A stretch of 64,000 nucleotides of DNA from Brevundimonas sp. Leaf363 (GCF_001424025.1 NZ_LMPZ01000002.1:850310-914309); one strand, 5' to 3'. Counted from the first letter of the stretch, positions 17,115 to 25,555 are shown. Notes: generated by a model from the letters alone, not told the origin. A program made the numbers and translations.

Positions 17115-17288
17115 ATGACCATCGATGCTCGTATCCGCGAACTGGGAAATCGCCATCGTCAGCTCGACGAGGCCATTCAGCGGGAGACTGGCAGGCCCAG
17201 TGTGGATTCACTTCAGGTCAGGGAACTGAAGCAGCGCAAGTTGCGGCTGAAGGAGCAGATCAACAGCCTCGAGGCCGGCGCACGCTAG
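17115..17288 (+). CDS. DUF465 (YdcH) family small protein, second copy
   Basis: A 57-residue protein: MTIDARIRELGNRHRQLDEA followed by VRELKQRKLRLKEQINSLE, a helical hairpin of the DUF465 family. The ATG at 17115 has GGAGG eight bases upstream; the longer in-frame extension to 16950 overlaps ubiX and is not family-like. A strong terminator follows directly. It is a paralogue of the protein at 15680-15919. Confidence 0.88.
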   Translation: MTIDARIRELGNRHRQLDEAIQRETGRPSVDSLQVRELKQRKLRLKEQINSLEAGAR

Positions 17289-17295
17289 ACAGGAC

Positions 17296-17325
17296 AACGG
17301 CCCCGGATCGCTCCGGGGCCGTTTT
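17296..17325 (+). terminator. Rho-independent terminator after the DUF465 gene
   Basis: A 10-bp perfect GC stem (ACGGCCCCGG / CCGGGGCCGT) with loop ATCGCT is followed by TTTT. It stands between two convergent genes and mainly serves the plus strand. Confidence 0.88.
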
Positions 17326-17330
17326 CACTT

Positions 17331-17993
17331 TCAGCGGTTGCCGAAGACCGATGCCGCCGTGGGCTCGGCGCCCGGGCGGACCGGTTCGTCCGGCACGAAC
17401 TCGGGCTCGACCGCTTCCGGCTCGATCGGCTGGAGGGCAGGGCCGCCGCGCTTGGCGTCGTCCTTGGCCTTCTTCTCGGCCGCCTTCTTGACGATCTCGT
17501 CCAGCTCCAGCTGACCGACCAGGCCCAGGGTCACCGGATCGACCGGCTTGATGTTGGCCGCGTTCCAGTGGGTCCGGCTGCGCACGCCCTCGATGGTGGA
17601 CTTGGTGGTGCCCAGCAGCTTGGCGATCTGGGCGTCGGTGACTTCCGGGTGGTTGCGGACGAACCAGGCGATGGCGTCCGGGCGATCCTGGCGGCGCGAC
17701 ACCGGGGTGTATTTGGGGCCGCCCTTGGTGGTCTTCAGCAGTTCGGCATGGCGGCTGACGACGGCCTTCATGCGGTAGCTGTCGTTGGTCTGGGCCTTGT
17801 CCAGCTCTTCGCGGGTCAGCTGGCCGTTGACCAGCGGATCGGCGCCGCGAATGTCGCGCGCTACGTCGCCGTCAGCGATGCCGCGCACTTCCAGCGGATG
17901 CAGGCCGCAGAAATCGGCGATCTGCTCGAAGGTCAGCGAGGTGTTGTCGACCAGCCAGACCGCGGTGGCCTTGGGCATCAGGATGTCGGTCAT
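17331..17993 (-). CDS. trcR: DUF1013 family cell-cycle transcriptional regulator (TrcR type)
   Basis: A 220-residue protein of the DUF1013 family, conserved in alphaproteobacteria and named TrcR, a cell-cycle transcriptional regulator. It begins MTDILMPKATAVWLVDNTSL, with HTH-like helices TFEQIADFCGLHPLEVRGIA, and a second predicted HTH VTDAQIAKLLGTTKSTIEGV near residue 130. A lysine-rich coiled segment (KKAAEKKAKDDAKRG) and an acidic proline-rich tail close it. I start at the ATG at 17993; the longer frame to 18149 reads through the promoter region. DNA binding is inferred from the HTH pattern and family. Confidence 0.85.
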   Translation of the reverse strand: MTDILMPKATAVWLVDNTSLTFEQIADFCGLHPLEVRGIADGDVARDIRGADPLVNGQLTREELDKAQTNDSYRMKAVVSRHAELLKTTKGGPKYTPVSRRQDRPDAIAWFVRNHPEVTDAQIAKLLGTTKSTIEGVRSRTHWNAANIKPVDPVTLGLVGQLELDEIVKKAAEKKAKDDAKRGGPALQPIEPEAVEPEFVPDEPVRPGAEPTAASVFGNR

Positions 17994-18217
17994 CGGCTTC
18001 TGTTCCGGTTCATGAGCCACGCCCTCAGGCAGGCTCTGGATACGACGGCGCCCGGCCTTTCGACCGGGCGCTGAATGAAACCGATATAGGGCCAATCGGA
18101 TCAAAAGAAAACGCTGTCCGACAGTCTCATACAGCCAAGGTTCATCCACGCGCCTGCACCCTGCATCTCGTCGGCGCCGTTCGGCGTTTCACGATCAGGT
18201 GGAGGAGGGAAACCCCA

Positions 18218-18922
18218 ATGATGATGTCCAGTCTCGCTGCGGCCGCTCTTATGGCGTCCGCCCAGTTGTCGGCGCCCGCGCCGGGCCAATCCGGCGGCCC
18301 GCAACGCGTTGCCCCCCGCGGCGGCTACGCCCAGACCTGTTCGGGCGCCTATGTGAATCAGGGTCGCCTGTACGCCGACTGCCGCGACCGTCGCGGCGAG
18401 ATCCGCGGGACGTCGATCCAGCTGAACCAATGCGGCGACTACGAAATCCAGAACACTGACGGGCGCCTGACCTGCGGGCGGTTCCAGGGGGATTACGAAG
18501 GCGGTCGTCCTGGCAACGGCCAAGGACACGGCGGGGGATGGGGCAATGGGCCCGGCAACGGCGGCGGCTGGAACCCCGGCAACGGCAACGGGCCGGGCCG
18601 TCCGGGCGGCGGCTGGGGTAACGGAGGCTGGGGCAATGGTGGCTGGGGCAACGGCGGCAGGGGTCGCGACCGGATCGTCGTGTACCGCGACAGCCAGTTC
18701 CGGGGCGAATCGCGCGAACTGCGCGGCGAGGTCGCCGACCTGAACCGAGAGGGCTTCAACGACGCCATCAGCTCGATGCGCTTCGTCGGAACCTGGGAGG
18801 CGTGCACGGACGCCTACTTCCGCGGCTACTGCCAGACGTTCACAGACAGCGTGTCGAACCTGGCTTCCTACGGGGTCAACGACCGCATCTCGTCGATCCG
18901 CCCGGTGCGCCGCGGCTGGTAG
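18218..18922 (+). CDS. Secreted protein: cyanovirin-N-like domain, Gly-rich linker, beta/gamma-crystallin-like domain
   Basis: A 234-residue protein with an N-terminal signal peptide (MMMSSLAAAALMASAQL, cleavage near residue 17-20). Residues about 36-90 look like a CVNH domain: YAQTCSGAYVNQGRLYADCR, LNQCGDYEIQN and GRLTCGRF give paired cysteines. Residues 95-148 are a Gly/Asn/Trp-rich linker with the tandem unit GGWGN. Residues 150-234 look like a beta/gamma-crystallin unit (IVVYRDSQFRGESRELRG, then EACTDAYFRGYC and a second half-unit). Both folds bind sugars or calcium, so a surface or matrix lectin-like role is possible. GGAGGAGGG precedes a triple ATG. The stop is adjacent to the convergent oxidoreductase stop. 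Confidence 0.8.
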   Translation: MMMSSLAAAALMASAQLSAPAPGQSGGPQRVAPRGGYAQTCSGAYVNQGRLYADCRDRRGEIRGTSIQLNQCGDYEIQNTDGRLTCGRFQGDYEGGRPGNGQGHGGGWGNGPGNGGGWNPGNGNGPGRPGGGWGNGGWGNGGWGNGGRGRDRIVVYRDSQFRGESRELRGEVADLNREGFNDAISSMRFVGTWEACTDAYFRGYCQTFTDSVSNLASYGVNDRISSIRPVRRGW

Positions 18923-19891
18923 TCAGACCGTAAGCACCACCTTGCCGACATGGTCCGCCTCCATCCAGCGATGGGCGGAGGCGGCCTCGGCCAAGGGGAA
19001 GACGGCGCCGACCGGCGGCCGCACGGCGCCTGATGCGATCCACGGCCATGCGACGCGCTCGACCTCGGCGATCAGCCGCGCCTTCTCGTCCGCCGATCGC
19101 GGCCGCAGCGTCGAACCGGTCAGGACGATGCGCTTGACCATCAGACGGCCCAGGTCGACCTCGGCCCTGGGGCCCGATTGCACGGCGATGACGACCCATC
19201 GGCCGCCGTCCTTGAGCGCCGCCTGATTGATGGCGGCGTACGCGCTTCCCACCATGTCCAGCACGACGTCGGCGCCGCCCCCGGTCCGAATGGCCTCGGC
19301 CAGATCAGCGGCATTGGCGTCCAGACTGACGTCCGCGCCCAGGCCACGGGCGGCCTCGGCCTTGTCCGCGCCGCGCGATGTGGCGATCACGCGCGCGCCG
19401 GCCGCTCGCGCCATCTGGATGGCGGTGACGCCGATGCCGCTTGTGGCGCCGTGAACCAACAAGGTCTCGCCGGCCTTAAGCGACCCGGCCTCGAACACAT
19501 TGGCGAAGACGGTACAGACCGTCTCAGGCAGAGCCGCAGCCTGAACCCAGTCGATGCCGCCCGGGATGGGCAGGGCGTGCCGGGCGTCGACCACGACGGA
19601 CTCCGCGTAACCGCCGCCGCCCAGCAGGGCGCAGACCCGGTCCCCGGTGCGCCAGCGCGCGACGCCGTCGCCCACAGCATCGATCTCGCCCGCCGCTTCC
19701 AGCCCGAGCGTGGCCGGCGCGCCGGGCGGCGGCGGATATCGCCCCTCGCGCTGCAGGACATCAGGCCGGTTCACACCGGCGGCGCGGACGCGGATGCGGA
19801 TCTGCCCCGGTCCCGGCGTGGGGTCGGGGGCGTCGGTCAGAATCAGAGCCTCTGCCGGGCCTGAACCGCCCTGGATGTCGATGGTGCGCAT
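18923..19891 (-). CDS. NAD(P)H-quinone oxidoreductase (zinc-independent MDR, PIG3-like)
   Basis: A 322-residue medium-chain reductase of the quinone oxidoreductase class. The N-terminal GroES-like domain has VRAAGVNRPDVLQREGRYPP, and the nucleotide fold has LVHGATSGIGVTAIQMARAA, with a serine/arginine pair downstream (TSRGADK) that suggests NADPH preference. The catalytic zinc ligands of alcohol dehydrogenases are absent. The ATG at 19891 gives the typical start MRTIDIQGG; an upstream extension would run into the DUF1192 promoter. It probably detoxifies quinones in the cytoplasm; the natural substrate is not determined. Confidence 0.88.
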   Translation of the reverse strand: MRTIDIQGGSGPAEALILTDAPDPTPGPGQIRIRVRAAGVNRPDVLQREGRYPPPPGAPATLGLEAAGEIDAVGDGVARWRTGDRVCALLGGGGYAESVVVDARHALPIPGGIDWVQAAALPETVCTVFANVFEAGSLKAGETLLVHGATSGIGVTAIQMARAAGARVIATSRGADKAEAARGLGADVSLDANAADLAEAIRTGGGADVVLDMVGSAYAAINQAALKDGGRWVVIAVQSGPRAEVDLGRLMVKRIVLTGSTLRPRSADEKARLIAEVERVAWPWIASGAVRPPVGAVFPLAEAASAHRWMEADHVGKVVLTV

Positions 19892-19989
19892 GGACGGCTC
19901 CGGTGGTTGGGTATGCGTGCGGCTTGCAATCGCTGTGCGAGAGGCGTTGTCATAGGGGTTCGCGCCGACCGACGCCAAGGAGGCCAAGG

Positions 19990-20196
19990 ATGACGTTCGA
20001 AGATCTGGAACCCCGGCCCAGCCGTGGGGGCTTGCTGACCACCCTCTCGCTGGAGGATCTGGAGGTCTATGCCGTCGATGAGCTGGAAGAGCGCATCGAG
20101 GCGCTGGAAGGCGAGATCGCGCGCACCCGCGCCGCCGTCGAGGCCAAGCGGTCCAAGAAGAACGCGGCTGACGCCCTGTTCAATTTCCGAACATGA
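19990..20196 (+). CDS. DUF1192 family small protein
   Basis: A 68-residue protein of the alphaproteobacterial DUF1192 family: LEDLEVYAVDELEERIEALE is the signature, followed by a coiled-coil stretch EIARTRAAVEAKRSKKNAA and the end ADALFNF. AAGGAGGCCAAGG precedes the ATG at 19990. Function unknown. It lies 96 bases before rcdA, with the sigma-54 promoter between them, and is divergent from the quinone oxidoreductase gene. Confidence 0.88.
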   Translation: MTFEDLEPRPSRGGLLTTLSLEDLEVYAVDELEERIEALEGEIARTRAAVEAKRSKKNAADALFNFRT

Positions 20197-20218
20197 TCCG
20201 GCGCTTGGCCCGTTCGAC

Positions 20219-20234
20219 TGGCACGGCTGTTGCA
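20219..20234 (+). promoter_or_regulatory. Sigma-54 (-24/-12) promoter upstream of rcdA
   Basis: TGGCACG at 20219-20225, four bases, then TTGCA at 20230-20234: a full match to the sigma-54 consensus TGGCACG-N4-TTGC(A/T) with exact GG-GC spacing. It lies about 60 bases before the rcdA start, between it and DUF1192. Use by RNA polymerase is inferred from sequence only. The enhancer for an activator was not identified. Confidence 0.75.
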
Positions 20235-20292
20235 CGCGCTTGCCATGCGGCGCCGAACCGGGCCGCGTTCGTAACGGACCTGCGTCGTCTTG

Positions 20293-20820
20293 ATGGCCAT
20301 GACTGAGATGCTTCTCGCCGACGATCCCGCCGCCGGCGGCCGCCCGCGCCACGTCGTGGTGCAGGATTTCGCGCGCTCCGAACTGTTCGACCGCATCTTC
20401 AAAGAGGGCATGGAGCTGGTCGAGGAGACCGCTTCGTACCTCGACGGCGACGGCCGCCGCGAATCGCGCCTGCTGTCGCGCTCCGCCGCGCTGGCCTATG
20501 CGGCCGAGAGCATGAAGCTGACCACGCGGCTGATGCAGATCGCGTCCTGGCTGCTGGTGCAGCGCGCCGTCCGTGAGGGCGACATGACCCCGCAGACGGC
20601 TTGCGAGCCGCGCTATCGCCTCACCGAGCGCAAGCCCGAGATCGAGCCGACGCATGGCGACCTGCCGATCGCCCTGATCGAGTATCTGGTTCGCGCGGAG
20701 AAGCTGCACGACCGCACGATCTATCTCGATCGCCGCATGTACCTGGATGCACCGGCCGAGGAGCCGGAGAACCCCGTGCTGAGCCAGATGGGCCGGTTGG
20801 AAGCGGCGTTCCGGGTTTAG
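20293..20820 (+). CDS. rcdA: RcdA family (DUF1465) protein, ClpXP adaptor for cell-cycle proteolysis
   Basis: A 175-residue helical protein of the DUF1465 family, whose founding member RcdA in Caulobacter joins CpdR and PopA to deliver CtrA and other substrates to ClpXP at the cell pole. Recognisable segments are LFDRIFKEGMELVEETASYL, LAYAAESMKLTTRLMQIASW and LLVQRAVREGDMTPQTAC. The start is uncertain: ATGs at 20293, 20299 and 20305 and a TTG at 20290 lack a clear Shine-Dalgarno. ClpP and ClpX are encoded in the same window. The sigma-54 promoter upstream suggests stage-specific expression. Family assignment is firm; one-to-one orthology is likely but not shown. Confidence 0.8.
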   Translation: MAMTEMLLADDPAAGGRPRHVVVQDFARSELFDRIFKEGMELVEETASYLDGDGRRESRLLSRSAALAYAAESMKLTTRLMQIASWLLVQRAVREGDMTPQTACEPRYRLTERKPEIEPTHGDLPIALIEYLVRAEKLHDRTIYLDRRMYLDAPAEEPENPVLSQMGRLEAAFRV

Positions 20821-20828
20821 AACGGCAG

Positions 20829-20851
20829 ACCCTCTTCCAGAGGGAGAGGGT
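20829..20851. repeat. Hairpin between convergent genes (ACCCTCT ... AGAGGGT)
   Basis: A 7-bp inverted repeat with a purine-rich loop lies in the 39-base gap between the rcdA and L,D-transpeptidase stops. There is no T-tract on either strand. Similar pyrimidine/purine hairpins are often dispersed in Caulobacterales intergenic DNA; I see only this copy here. It may end transcription in both directions. Confidence 0.4.
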
Positions 20852-20859
20852 GAAGACCC

Positions 20860-22443
20860 CTACGGCCCGACGTCGTTGGCGTCGGTGCGGCCGTCATTGA
20901 CCGCACGCGGCAGGCTGACGGCGATGCCCAGCGCCTGGGCCAGTTTGGCGTCGCGCTGATAGACATCCTCGCGGAACGCCACGCGGCCCTGACCATCCAC
21001 GAACGCGGTCCAGTAGAGCAGGCGCACCGTGATCTCCCGCCCGGTCTGGATCCGCTGGGTGTTGCGGGTGACCTGGGCGTCGTCGAATTCGGCCAGTTTC
21101 GTCGGGTCGGGCGACAGCAGGATGCGGGCGAATTCGACCGCGTTCTGGACGCGAACGCAGCCGTGCGACCGCTGCCGCATCGACAGGTTGAAGGCCGCCT
21201 TGGACGGGGTGTCGTGCAGGAAGATGGCGTAGCTGTCCCGCAGCTCGAACTTCACATAGCCCAGAGCCGCCGTGGGACCGGCGCGCTGAATGACCGTGCC
21301 GTTCGAGATGTACATGTTCTGGCTGGCCAGATAGCCGGGGCCCTTGGGCAGGATCTCGTTGCGAGCGATGCCGGCCGGGACGTACCAGGGCGGATTGGCC
21401 ACGACCGAGGCGAACTGCTTCTCAAGGCTGGGCGTCTGGTTGGTCGGCGAGCCGCATACCACGCGGTTGGAGTGAACCGGGCGGCCGTCCTTCCAGTAGA
21501 CCATGATGGCGGCGGCGGTGTTCACCTCGATCCGCTCGGGCGCAAGCTCGCGCTTCAGCCAGCGACGACGCTCCAGGTTCAGGGCGATCTGGCGAGCGCG
21601 GTCCTGGGTCGAGGCCGACAGGGACTGCTGGGTCCCGGCCCCGATGCGGCCGTCGGCGCCCAGGCCGTGGCGCGCCTGGAAGCTCTGCACCGCGGCCTGC
21701 AGTTCGGGGCCATAGACCAAGCCCTGAGCCGTCAGACGGGCGCCGTCGGCGGCGCTCAGGTCCCCCTCGGCGACCAGGCGCTGGATCAGGATCGGGATGC
21801 GGTTGTCGCTCGCGCCCGGCTCGATCGAGGCGCCGATGCGGAAAGCGGGCCAGCCGCCCTGCTGGATCAGGCGGCGATAGCGCACGTAGCCGGCCGACAG
21901 GTTGGAATAACCGATATCCGTCGGGGCCAGCCCCTCGAACCAGTCGACCAGCACGTCGCGCGTGAGGGCGTCGTTCAGGCCGGCGGCCAGATCGACGCGG
22001 TTCTTCTGCATCTCCCACAGGTCTTCGACGGTCTCGGGACGCACACGGCCCTCGGCCAGGACGCGGCCGTATCCCAGCGCGGCGGCCGTGGTGCGCATCT
22101 CGCGTGACGCCGGATCGGCGGCCAGGCCGACGAAGTCGAAGAAGTCCGACGAGGCCAGGCCATGGCGCTCGGCGCGGCCGGCGGCCTCCTGCAACTTGGC
22201 CATCGGGCCGGCTGACCAGACCGGACGCCAGCCGTTCAGCTCATAAAAGGCGCGGACGTCTGACTGGATGGTCGCGGGCAGGCGCGCCAACTGGTCATTG
22301 AAGCCGTTGTAGAAGGCGACAGCCTCGGGACTGCGAACCGAAGCCGGCGGCTGACCTTGCACAGCCTGAGCGGCGGCGCGGCCGGCTGCAGCGACAGCCA
22401 GGGCCGTGGAGGCGGCGCCCAGGGCGAGTTCCCGTCGGTTCAT
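20860..22443 (-). CDS. L,D-transpeptidase (YkuD fold, YcbB-like)
   Basis: A 527-residue exported peptidoglycan cross-linking enzyme. The N-terminus MNRRELALGAASTALAVAAA has a twin-Arg-like signal with an AQA cleavage site. The order is an L,D-transpeptidase scaffold domain (about 45-200), a peptidoglycan-binding motif (PELQAAVQSFQARHGLGADG, about 245-285) and the YkuD catalytic domain (about 310-460) with the catalytic Cys in SHGCVRVQN and its partner His in IFLHDTP. It would act in the periplasm making 3-3 cross-links. I start at the ATG at 22443. It is convergent with rcdA and lies after the rpmE terminator. Confidence 0.9.
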   Translation of the reverse strand: MNRRELALGAASTALAVAAAGRAAAQAVQGQPPASVRSPEAVAFYNGFNDQLARLPATIQSDVRAFYELNGWRPVWSAGPMAKLQEAAGRAERHGLASSDFFDFVGLAADPASREMRTTAAALGYGRVLAEGRVRPETVEDLWEMQKNRVDLAAGLNDALTRDVLVDWFEGLAPTDIGYSNLSAGYVRYRRLIQQGGWPAFRIGASIEPGASDNRIPILIQRLVAEGDLSAADGARLTAQGLVYGPELQAAVQSFQARHGLGADGRIGAGTQQSLSASTQDRARQIALNLERRRWLKRELAPERIEVNTAAAIMVYWKDGRPVHSNRVVCGSPTNQTPSLEKQFASVVANPPWYVPAGIARNEILPKGPGYLASQNMYISNGTVIQRAGPTAALGYVKFELRDSYAIFLHDTPSKAAFNLSMRQRSHGCVRVQNAVEFARILLSPDPTKLAEFDDAQVTRNTQRIQTGREITVRLLYWTAFVDGQGRVAFREDVYQRDAKLAQALGIAVSLPRAVNDGRTDANDVGP

Positions 22444-22530
22444 CGTCAAAGCTCTGCCGTAACTGCAAGGGTGGCGGTTCGCCCACGGCCTTAACGAACC
22501 AGCGCGATCTTATCGACCTCGCGCGCAAAC

Positions 22531-22558
22531 AAAAAGCGCCGGCCCAAGGACCGGCGCC
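22531..22558 (-). terminator. Rho-independent terminator after rpmE
   Basis: On the minus strand GCGCCGG and CCGGCGC arms (22536-22542 and 22551-22557) form a stem, followed by TTTTTGTTT. It separates rpmE from the L,D-transpeptidase gene. Confidence 0.85.
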
Positions 22559-22611
22559 GATTGTGTCGCATCCGCCGCAGGCCCGAATACAGGCTGGGCG
22601 TGTTGCGGGGT

Positions 22612-22836
22612 CTACTTCTTGATGAAGCCGGCGAACTTGTTGTTGAAGCGCGAGACGCGGCCGCCGCGGTCCAGCATCTGCTGGTTGCCGCCGGTCCAGG
22701 CCGGGTGGGTCGACGGATCGATGTCGAGGTTCAGCGTGTCGCCTTCCTTCCCGTAGGTCGAACGGGTCTGGTAGGTGCTGCCATCGGTCATCACCACGGT
22801 GATGAAATGGTAGTCGGGGTGGGTTTCCGCCTTCAT
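22612..22836 (-). CDS. rpmE: 50S ribosomal protein L31 (zinc-free type)
   Basis: A 74-residue ribosomal protein L31, part of the intersubunit bridge of the ribosome. The sequence [40 protein letters not shown] and the end FNNKFAGF are diagnostic. The CxxC zinc motif of zinc-binding L31 is absent; there is no cysteine, so this is the C-minus form that does not need zinc. The Shine-Dalgarno is weak. A terminator-like hairpin lies in the leader, about 50-80 bases upstream, and may regulate it. Confidence 0.93.
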   Translation of the reverse strand: MKAETHPDYHFITVVMTDGSTYQTRSTYGKEGDTLNLDIDPSTHPAWTGGNQQMLDRGGRVSRFNNKFAGFIKK

Positions 22837-22884
22837 GATCGTCTCGGCCTCTGGCGCGATGACGATGCCGACCGTCGTTGCGCA

Positions 22885-22917
22885 TAAAAAGAGAAACCCG
22901 CCGATGAGCCCGGCGGG
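22885..22917 (-). promoter_or_regulatory. Terminator-like hairpin in the rpmE leader (possible attenuator)
   Basis: Read on the minus strand, CCCGCCG and CGGCGGG (22911-22917 and 22897-22903) form a 7-bp GC stem with a 7-base loop, followed by TTTCTCTTTTT. No gene upstream on this strand ends here: the neighbour at 22968 is divergent. The structure therefore lies between any rpmE promoter and the rpmE start, as expected of an attenuator. L31 leaders with autogenous control are known in other phyla; use here is inference. Confidence 0.5.
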
Positions 22918-22967
22918 AAAGGCGCGGCGTTTACACCGGGGCCGGTTCCGGGGCAAGAGGCGCGGAC

Positions 22968-24812
22968 ATGACCGACGCTTCCGCCTCTCCCGCCGCCGCC
23001 GATCCCAGAGGGCGGCCCGGCGCCGGCGCCCAACTCGCCGAACGAATGGAGGAAGCGGCCGGCAAGCGGGCCAAGACGCGCGACATCCGGCCGTTGATGC
23101 GGCTTTGGCCCTATCTGGTTCGGCATCGGGTCGATGCGCTGATCGCCGGCTTCTGGTTGATCATGTCCACTGTGGCGTCGCTCAGCCTGACGGCGGCGGC
23201 GCGAGGGGCGATCGACGGGGGCTTTCAGGACCGGGGCGCCCAGATCGACATCTGGTTCCTGGTGCTCGGCGCCAACGCGCTATTCCTAGGGGCCGCGACG
23301 GCGGTTCGCTATCTGTATGTCACCAAGACGGGCGAGCGAATCATCGCCGATCTGCGAAAGGGTCTGTTCGAGCGGATCCTGACGCTGGACCCCGCCTTCT
23401 TCTTCAAGATGCGGACAGGCGAGGTTTTGTCGCGCCTGACCACGGACATCCAGCTGGTCGAGACGCTGCTGACGACTTCGGTGTCCTATGCGCTGCGCAA
23501 CTTTTTCATGCTGCTGGGCGGGGTGGTCATGCTGTTCGTGGTCAGCCCCAAGCTGACCGGTTTCGTGCTGCTGGTCGTGCCGCTGCTGCTGGGGCCTTTG
23601 TTCCTGTTCGGACGAAAGGTGCGCAGCCTGACCGTGAAGACCCAGGACCAGTTCGCTGGGGCCGTCGGCTTTGCGGGCGAAAGCGTTGATGCGCTGGAGA
23701 CGGTCCAGGCCTTCGGGCGTGAAGCCGACAGCGCCGCGCGATTCGGAAAGTCGGTCGAGGAGGCGTTCGGCGTCTCGCTGGTTCGTATCCGCGCGCGCGC
23801 CCTGATGACCGCCATGATCATCGTGGTCATGTTCGGCGGCGTGACCCTGGTGTTGTGGCTGGGCGCGCAGGACGTTATCGCCGGGACGATGAGCCCGGGG
23901 GCCTTGCTTCAGTTCGTGCTGCTGTCGGTCTTCGCGGCGGGCGCCGTGGGCGCCCTGGGCGAAAGTTGGGGCGACGTGCAGAAGGCCGCTGGCGCCATGG
24001 AGCGGATCGACGAACTGATGCGCAGCCAGCCCGCGATCGCGCCGCCGGCGGCCCCGCGCGTCCTGCCCCCGCCGCTGGGCGAGGTGTCGATGTCGGCCAT
24101 CGACTTCGCCTATCCGGGTCGCCCGGACCTGCCGGCGCTGCGCGGCTTTAGCCTGACGGTACGGCCAGGCGAGACCGTGGCCCTGGTCGGGCCCTCGGGG
24201 GCGGGCAAGTCGACCGTTTTCCGCCTGCTGCTGCGCTTCTACGATCCGCAGGGCGGGGTGGTGTCGGTGGACGGCGTCGATGTGCGCGAGGTCGATCCGG
24301 TGGCCGTGCGCGGTCGCTTCGCCTGGGTGTCGCAGGAGGCGCCGCTGTTCTCGGGCTCGGCCTTGGAGAATATCCGCTTCGGGCGCGAGGCCGCGACCGA
24401 GGACGAGGCGCGCGCAGTGGCGGCGCGCGCGCAGGCCCTGGCGTTCGTCGACGCCCTGCCGGAGGGGTTCGCGACACCGCTGGGCGAACGCGGCAAGAGC
24501 CTGTCGGGCGGTCAGCGTCAGCGGCTGGCCATCGCCCGGGCGTTGGTCCGCGAGGCGCCGATCCTGTTGCTTGACGAGGCGACCAGCGCGCTGGACGCCG
24601 AAAACGAGCGGCTGGTGCAGGTTGCGCTGGATCAGGCGATGGAAGAGCGCACGACGATTGTCATCGCCCACCGCCTGGCGACCGTGCTGCGGGCCGACCG
24701 CATCGTGGTGATGGAGGAGGGGCGCGTGGTCGAGGAAGGCACGCACCACGACCTGATCGCGCGCGGCGGCCTCTATGCGCGCCTGGCCGAATTGCAGTTC
24801 CGGTCGGAGTGA
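22968..24812 (+). CDS. ABC transporter, fused permease and ATPase (lipid/multidrug exporter type)
   Basis: A 614-residue half-transporter that should work as a homodimer in the cytoplasmic membrane. Six membrane helices span about residues 55-330, and the nucleotide-binding domain about 365-610. Walker A is GPSGAGKST, the signature LSGGQRQR, Walker [13 protein letters not shown] and the H-loop IAHRLAT; all are intact. The type is that of MsbA-like and ABCB exporters; the substrate cannot be told from sequence. Its stop overlaps the GTG start of the amidotransferase gene (GTGA). Confidence 0.9.
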   Translation: MTDASASPAAADPRGRPGAGAQLAERMEEAAGKRAKTRDIRPLMRLWPYLVRHRVDALIAGFWLIMSTVASLSLTAAARGAIDGGFQDRGAQIDIWFLVLGANALFLGAATAVRYLYVTKTGERIIADLRKGLFERILTLDPAFFFKMRTGEVLSRLTTDIQLVETLLTTSVSYALRNFFMLLGGVVMLFVVSPKLTGFVLLVVPLLLGPLFLFGRKVRSLTVKTQDQFAGAVGFAGESVDALETVQAFGREADSAARFGKSVEEAFGVSLVRIRARALMTAMIIVVMFGGVTLVLWLGAQDVIAGTMSPGALLQFVLLSVFAAGAVGALGESWGDVQKAAGAMERIDELMRSQPAIAPPAAPRVLPPPLGEVSMSAIDFAYPGRPDLPALRGFSLTVRPGETVALVGPSGAGKSTVFRLLLRFYDPQGGVVSVDGVDVREVDPVAVRGRFAWVSQEAPLFSGSALENIRFGREAATEDEARAVAARAQALAFVDALPEGFATPLGERGKSLSGGQRQRLAIARALVREAPILLLDEATSALDAENERLVQVALDQAMEERTTIVIAHRLATVLRADRIVVMEEGRVVEEGTHHDLIARGGLYARLAELQFRSE

Positions 24813-25555
24813 CCGATCCTCGCGTCATGAAGCCGATCGCCATCCTGGAGACGGGCCAGCCGCCCGAAGCGCTGGCCGACCGGTACGACGATTACCCGGC
24901 GCGGTTTCGGGCGCTGCTGGGCGACGATGCGGCGACCGTGCGGTTCGACGTGCAGGCGGGCAAGCTGCCAGAGGACCCGGGTGCGTTTCAGGGCGCCATC
25001 GTCACCGGCTCCGCGGCGGGGGTCTGTGACGACCTGCCTTGGATTCCGCCGCTTATGGATTGGCTGAGGGCGGCGCGCGGCAAGACGCGGCTGGTCGGCA
25101 TCTGCTTCGGCCATCAGGCGATGGCGCAGGCGTTCGGCGGCGTGGTCGAGAAGTCGGACAAGGGATGGGGCGTCGGCCTGCATCGCTATGACGTCACCGG
25201 GATCGAGAGCTGGATGCACCCGCGTGCGGGCTCTATCGGCATCCCCGTGTCGCATCAGGACCAGGTGACGGCCCCGCCGCCCGACGCGCGGGTCATCGCG
25301 GCCAGCGATTTCACGCCCTATGCCGGACTGGCGTGGGACGATGCGATCTCGTTCCAGTGCCACCCGGAGTTCCAGCCGGCTTATGCTGCGGCGCTGATCG
25401 AACTGCGGCGGGGCGAGCGGATCGATCCCGAGACCGCCGACAAGGCGCTGGCGACCCTGTACCGGGGCGACGACCGCGCCATCCTGACAGCCTGGATACG
25501 CGCGTTCCTGCTGCTGACCCCGCCGCCCGTCGAAGAGGCCGGCAGCGGCATATGA
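24809..25555 (+). CDS. Class I glutamine amidotransferase-like protein
   Basis: A 248-residue protein with a GuaA-type class I GATase fold. The nucleophile Cys sits in LVGICFGHQAMAQAFGG, and the His of the triad in SFQCHPEF. It probably hydrolyses a gamma-glutamyl amide bond or glutamine; no synthetase domain is attached. The GTG at 24809 overlaps the ABC gene stop (GTGA), implying coupling. An ATG at 24827 gives MKPIAILETGQPPE and is equally consistent with the family. The substrate is unknown. Confidence 0.82.
   Translation: MTDPRVMKPIAILETGQPPEALADRYDDYPARFRALLGDDAATVRFDVQAGKLPEDPGAFQGAIVTGSAAGVCDDLPWIPPLMDWLRAARGKTRLVGICFGHQAMAQAFGGVVEKSDKGWGVGLHRYDVTGIESWMHPRAGSIGIPVSHQDQVTAPPPDARVIAASDFTPYAGLAWDDAISFQCHPEFQPAYAAALIELRRGERIDPETADKALATLYRGDDRAILTAWIRAFLLLTPPPVEEAGSGI

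Noticed and set aside
18520..18665. Short repeats encoding GGWGN units, considered as a CRISPR or satellite array
   Set aside because: They are in frame inside a coding gene, have no spacers, and simply encode a Gly-rich linker.
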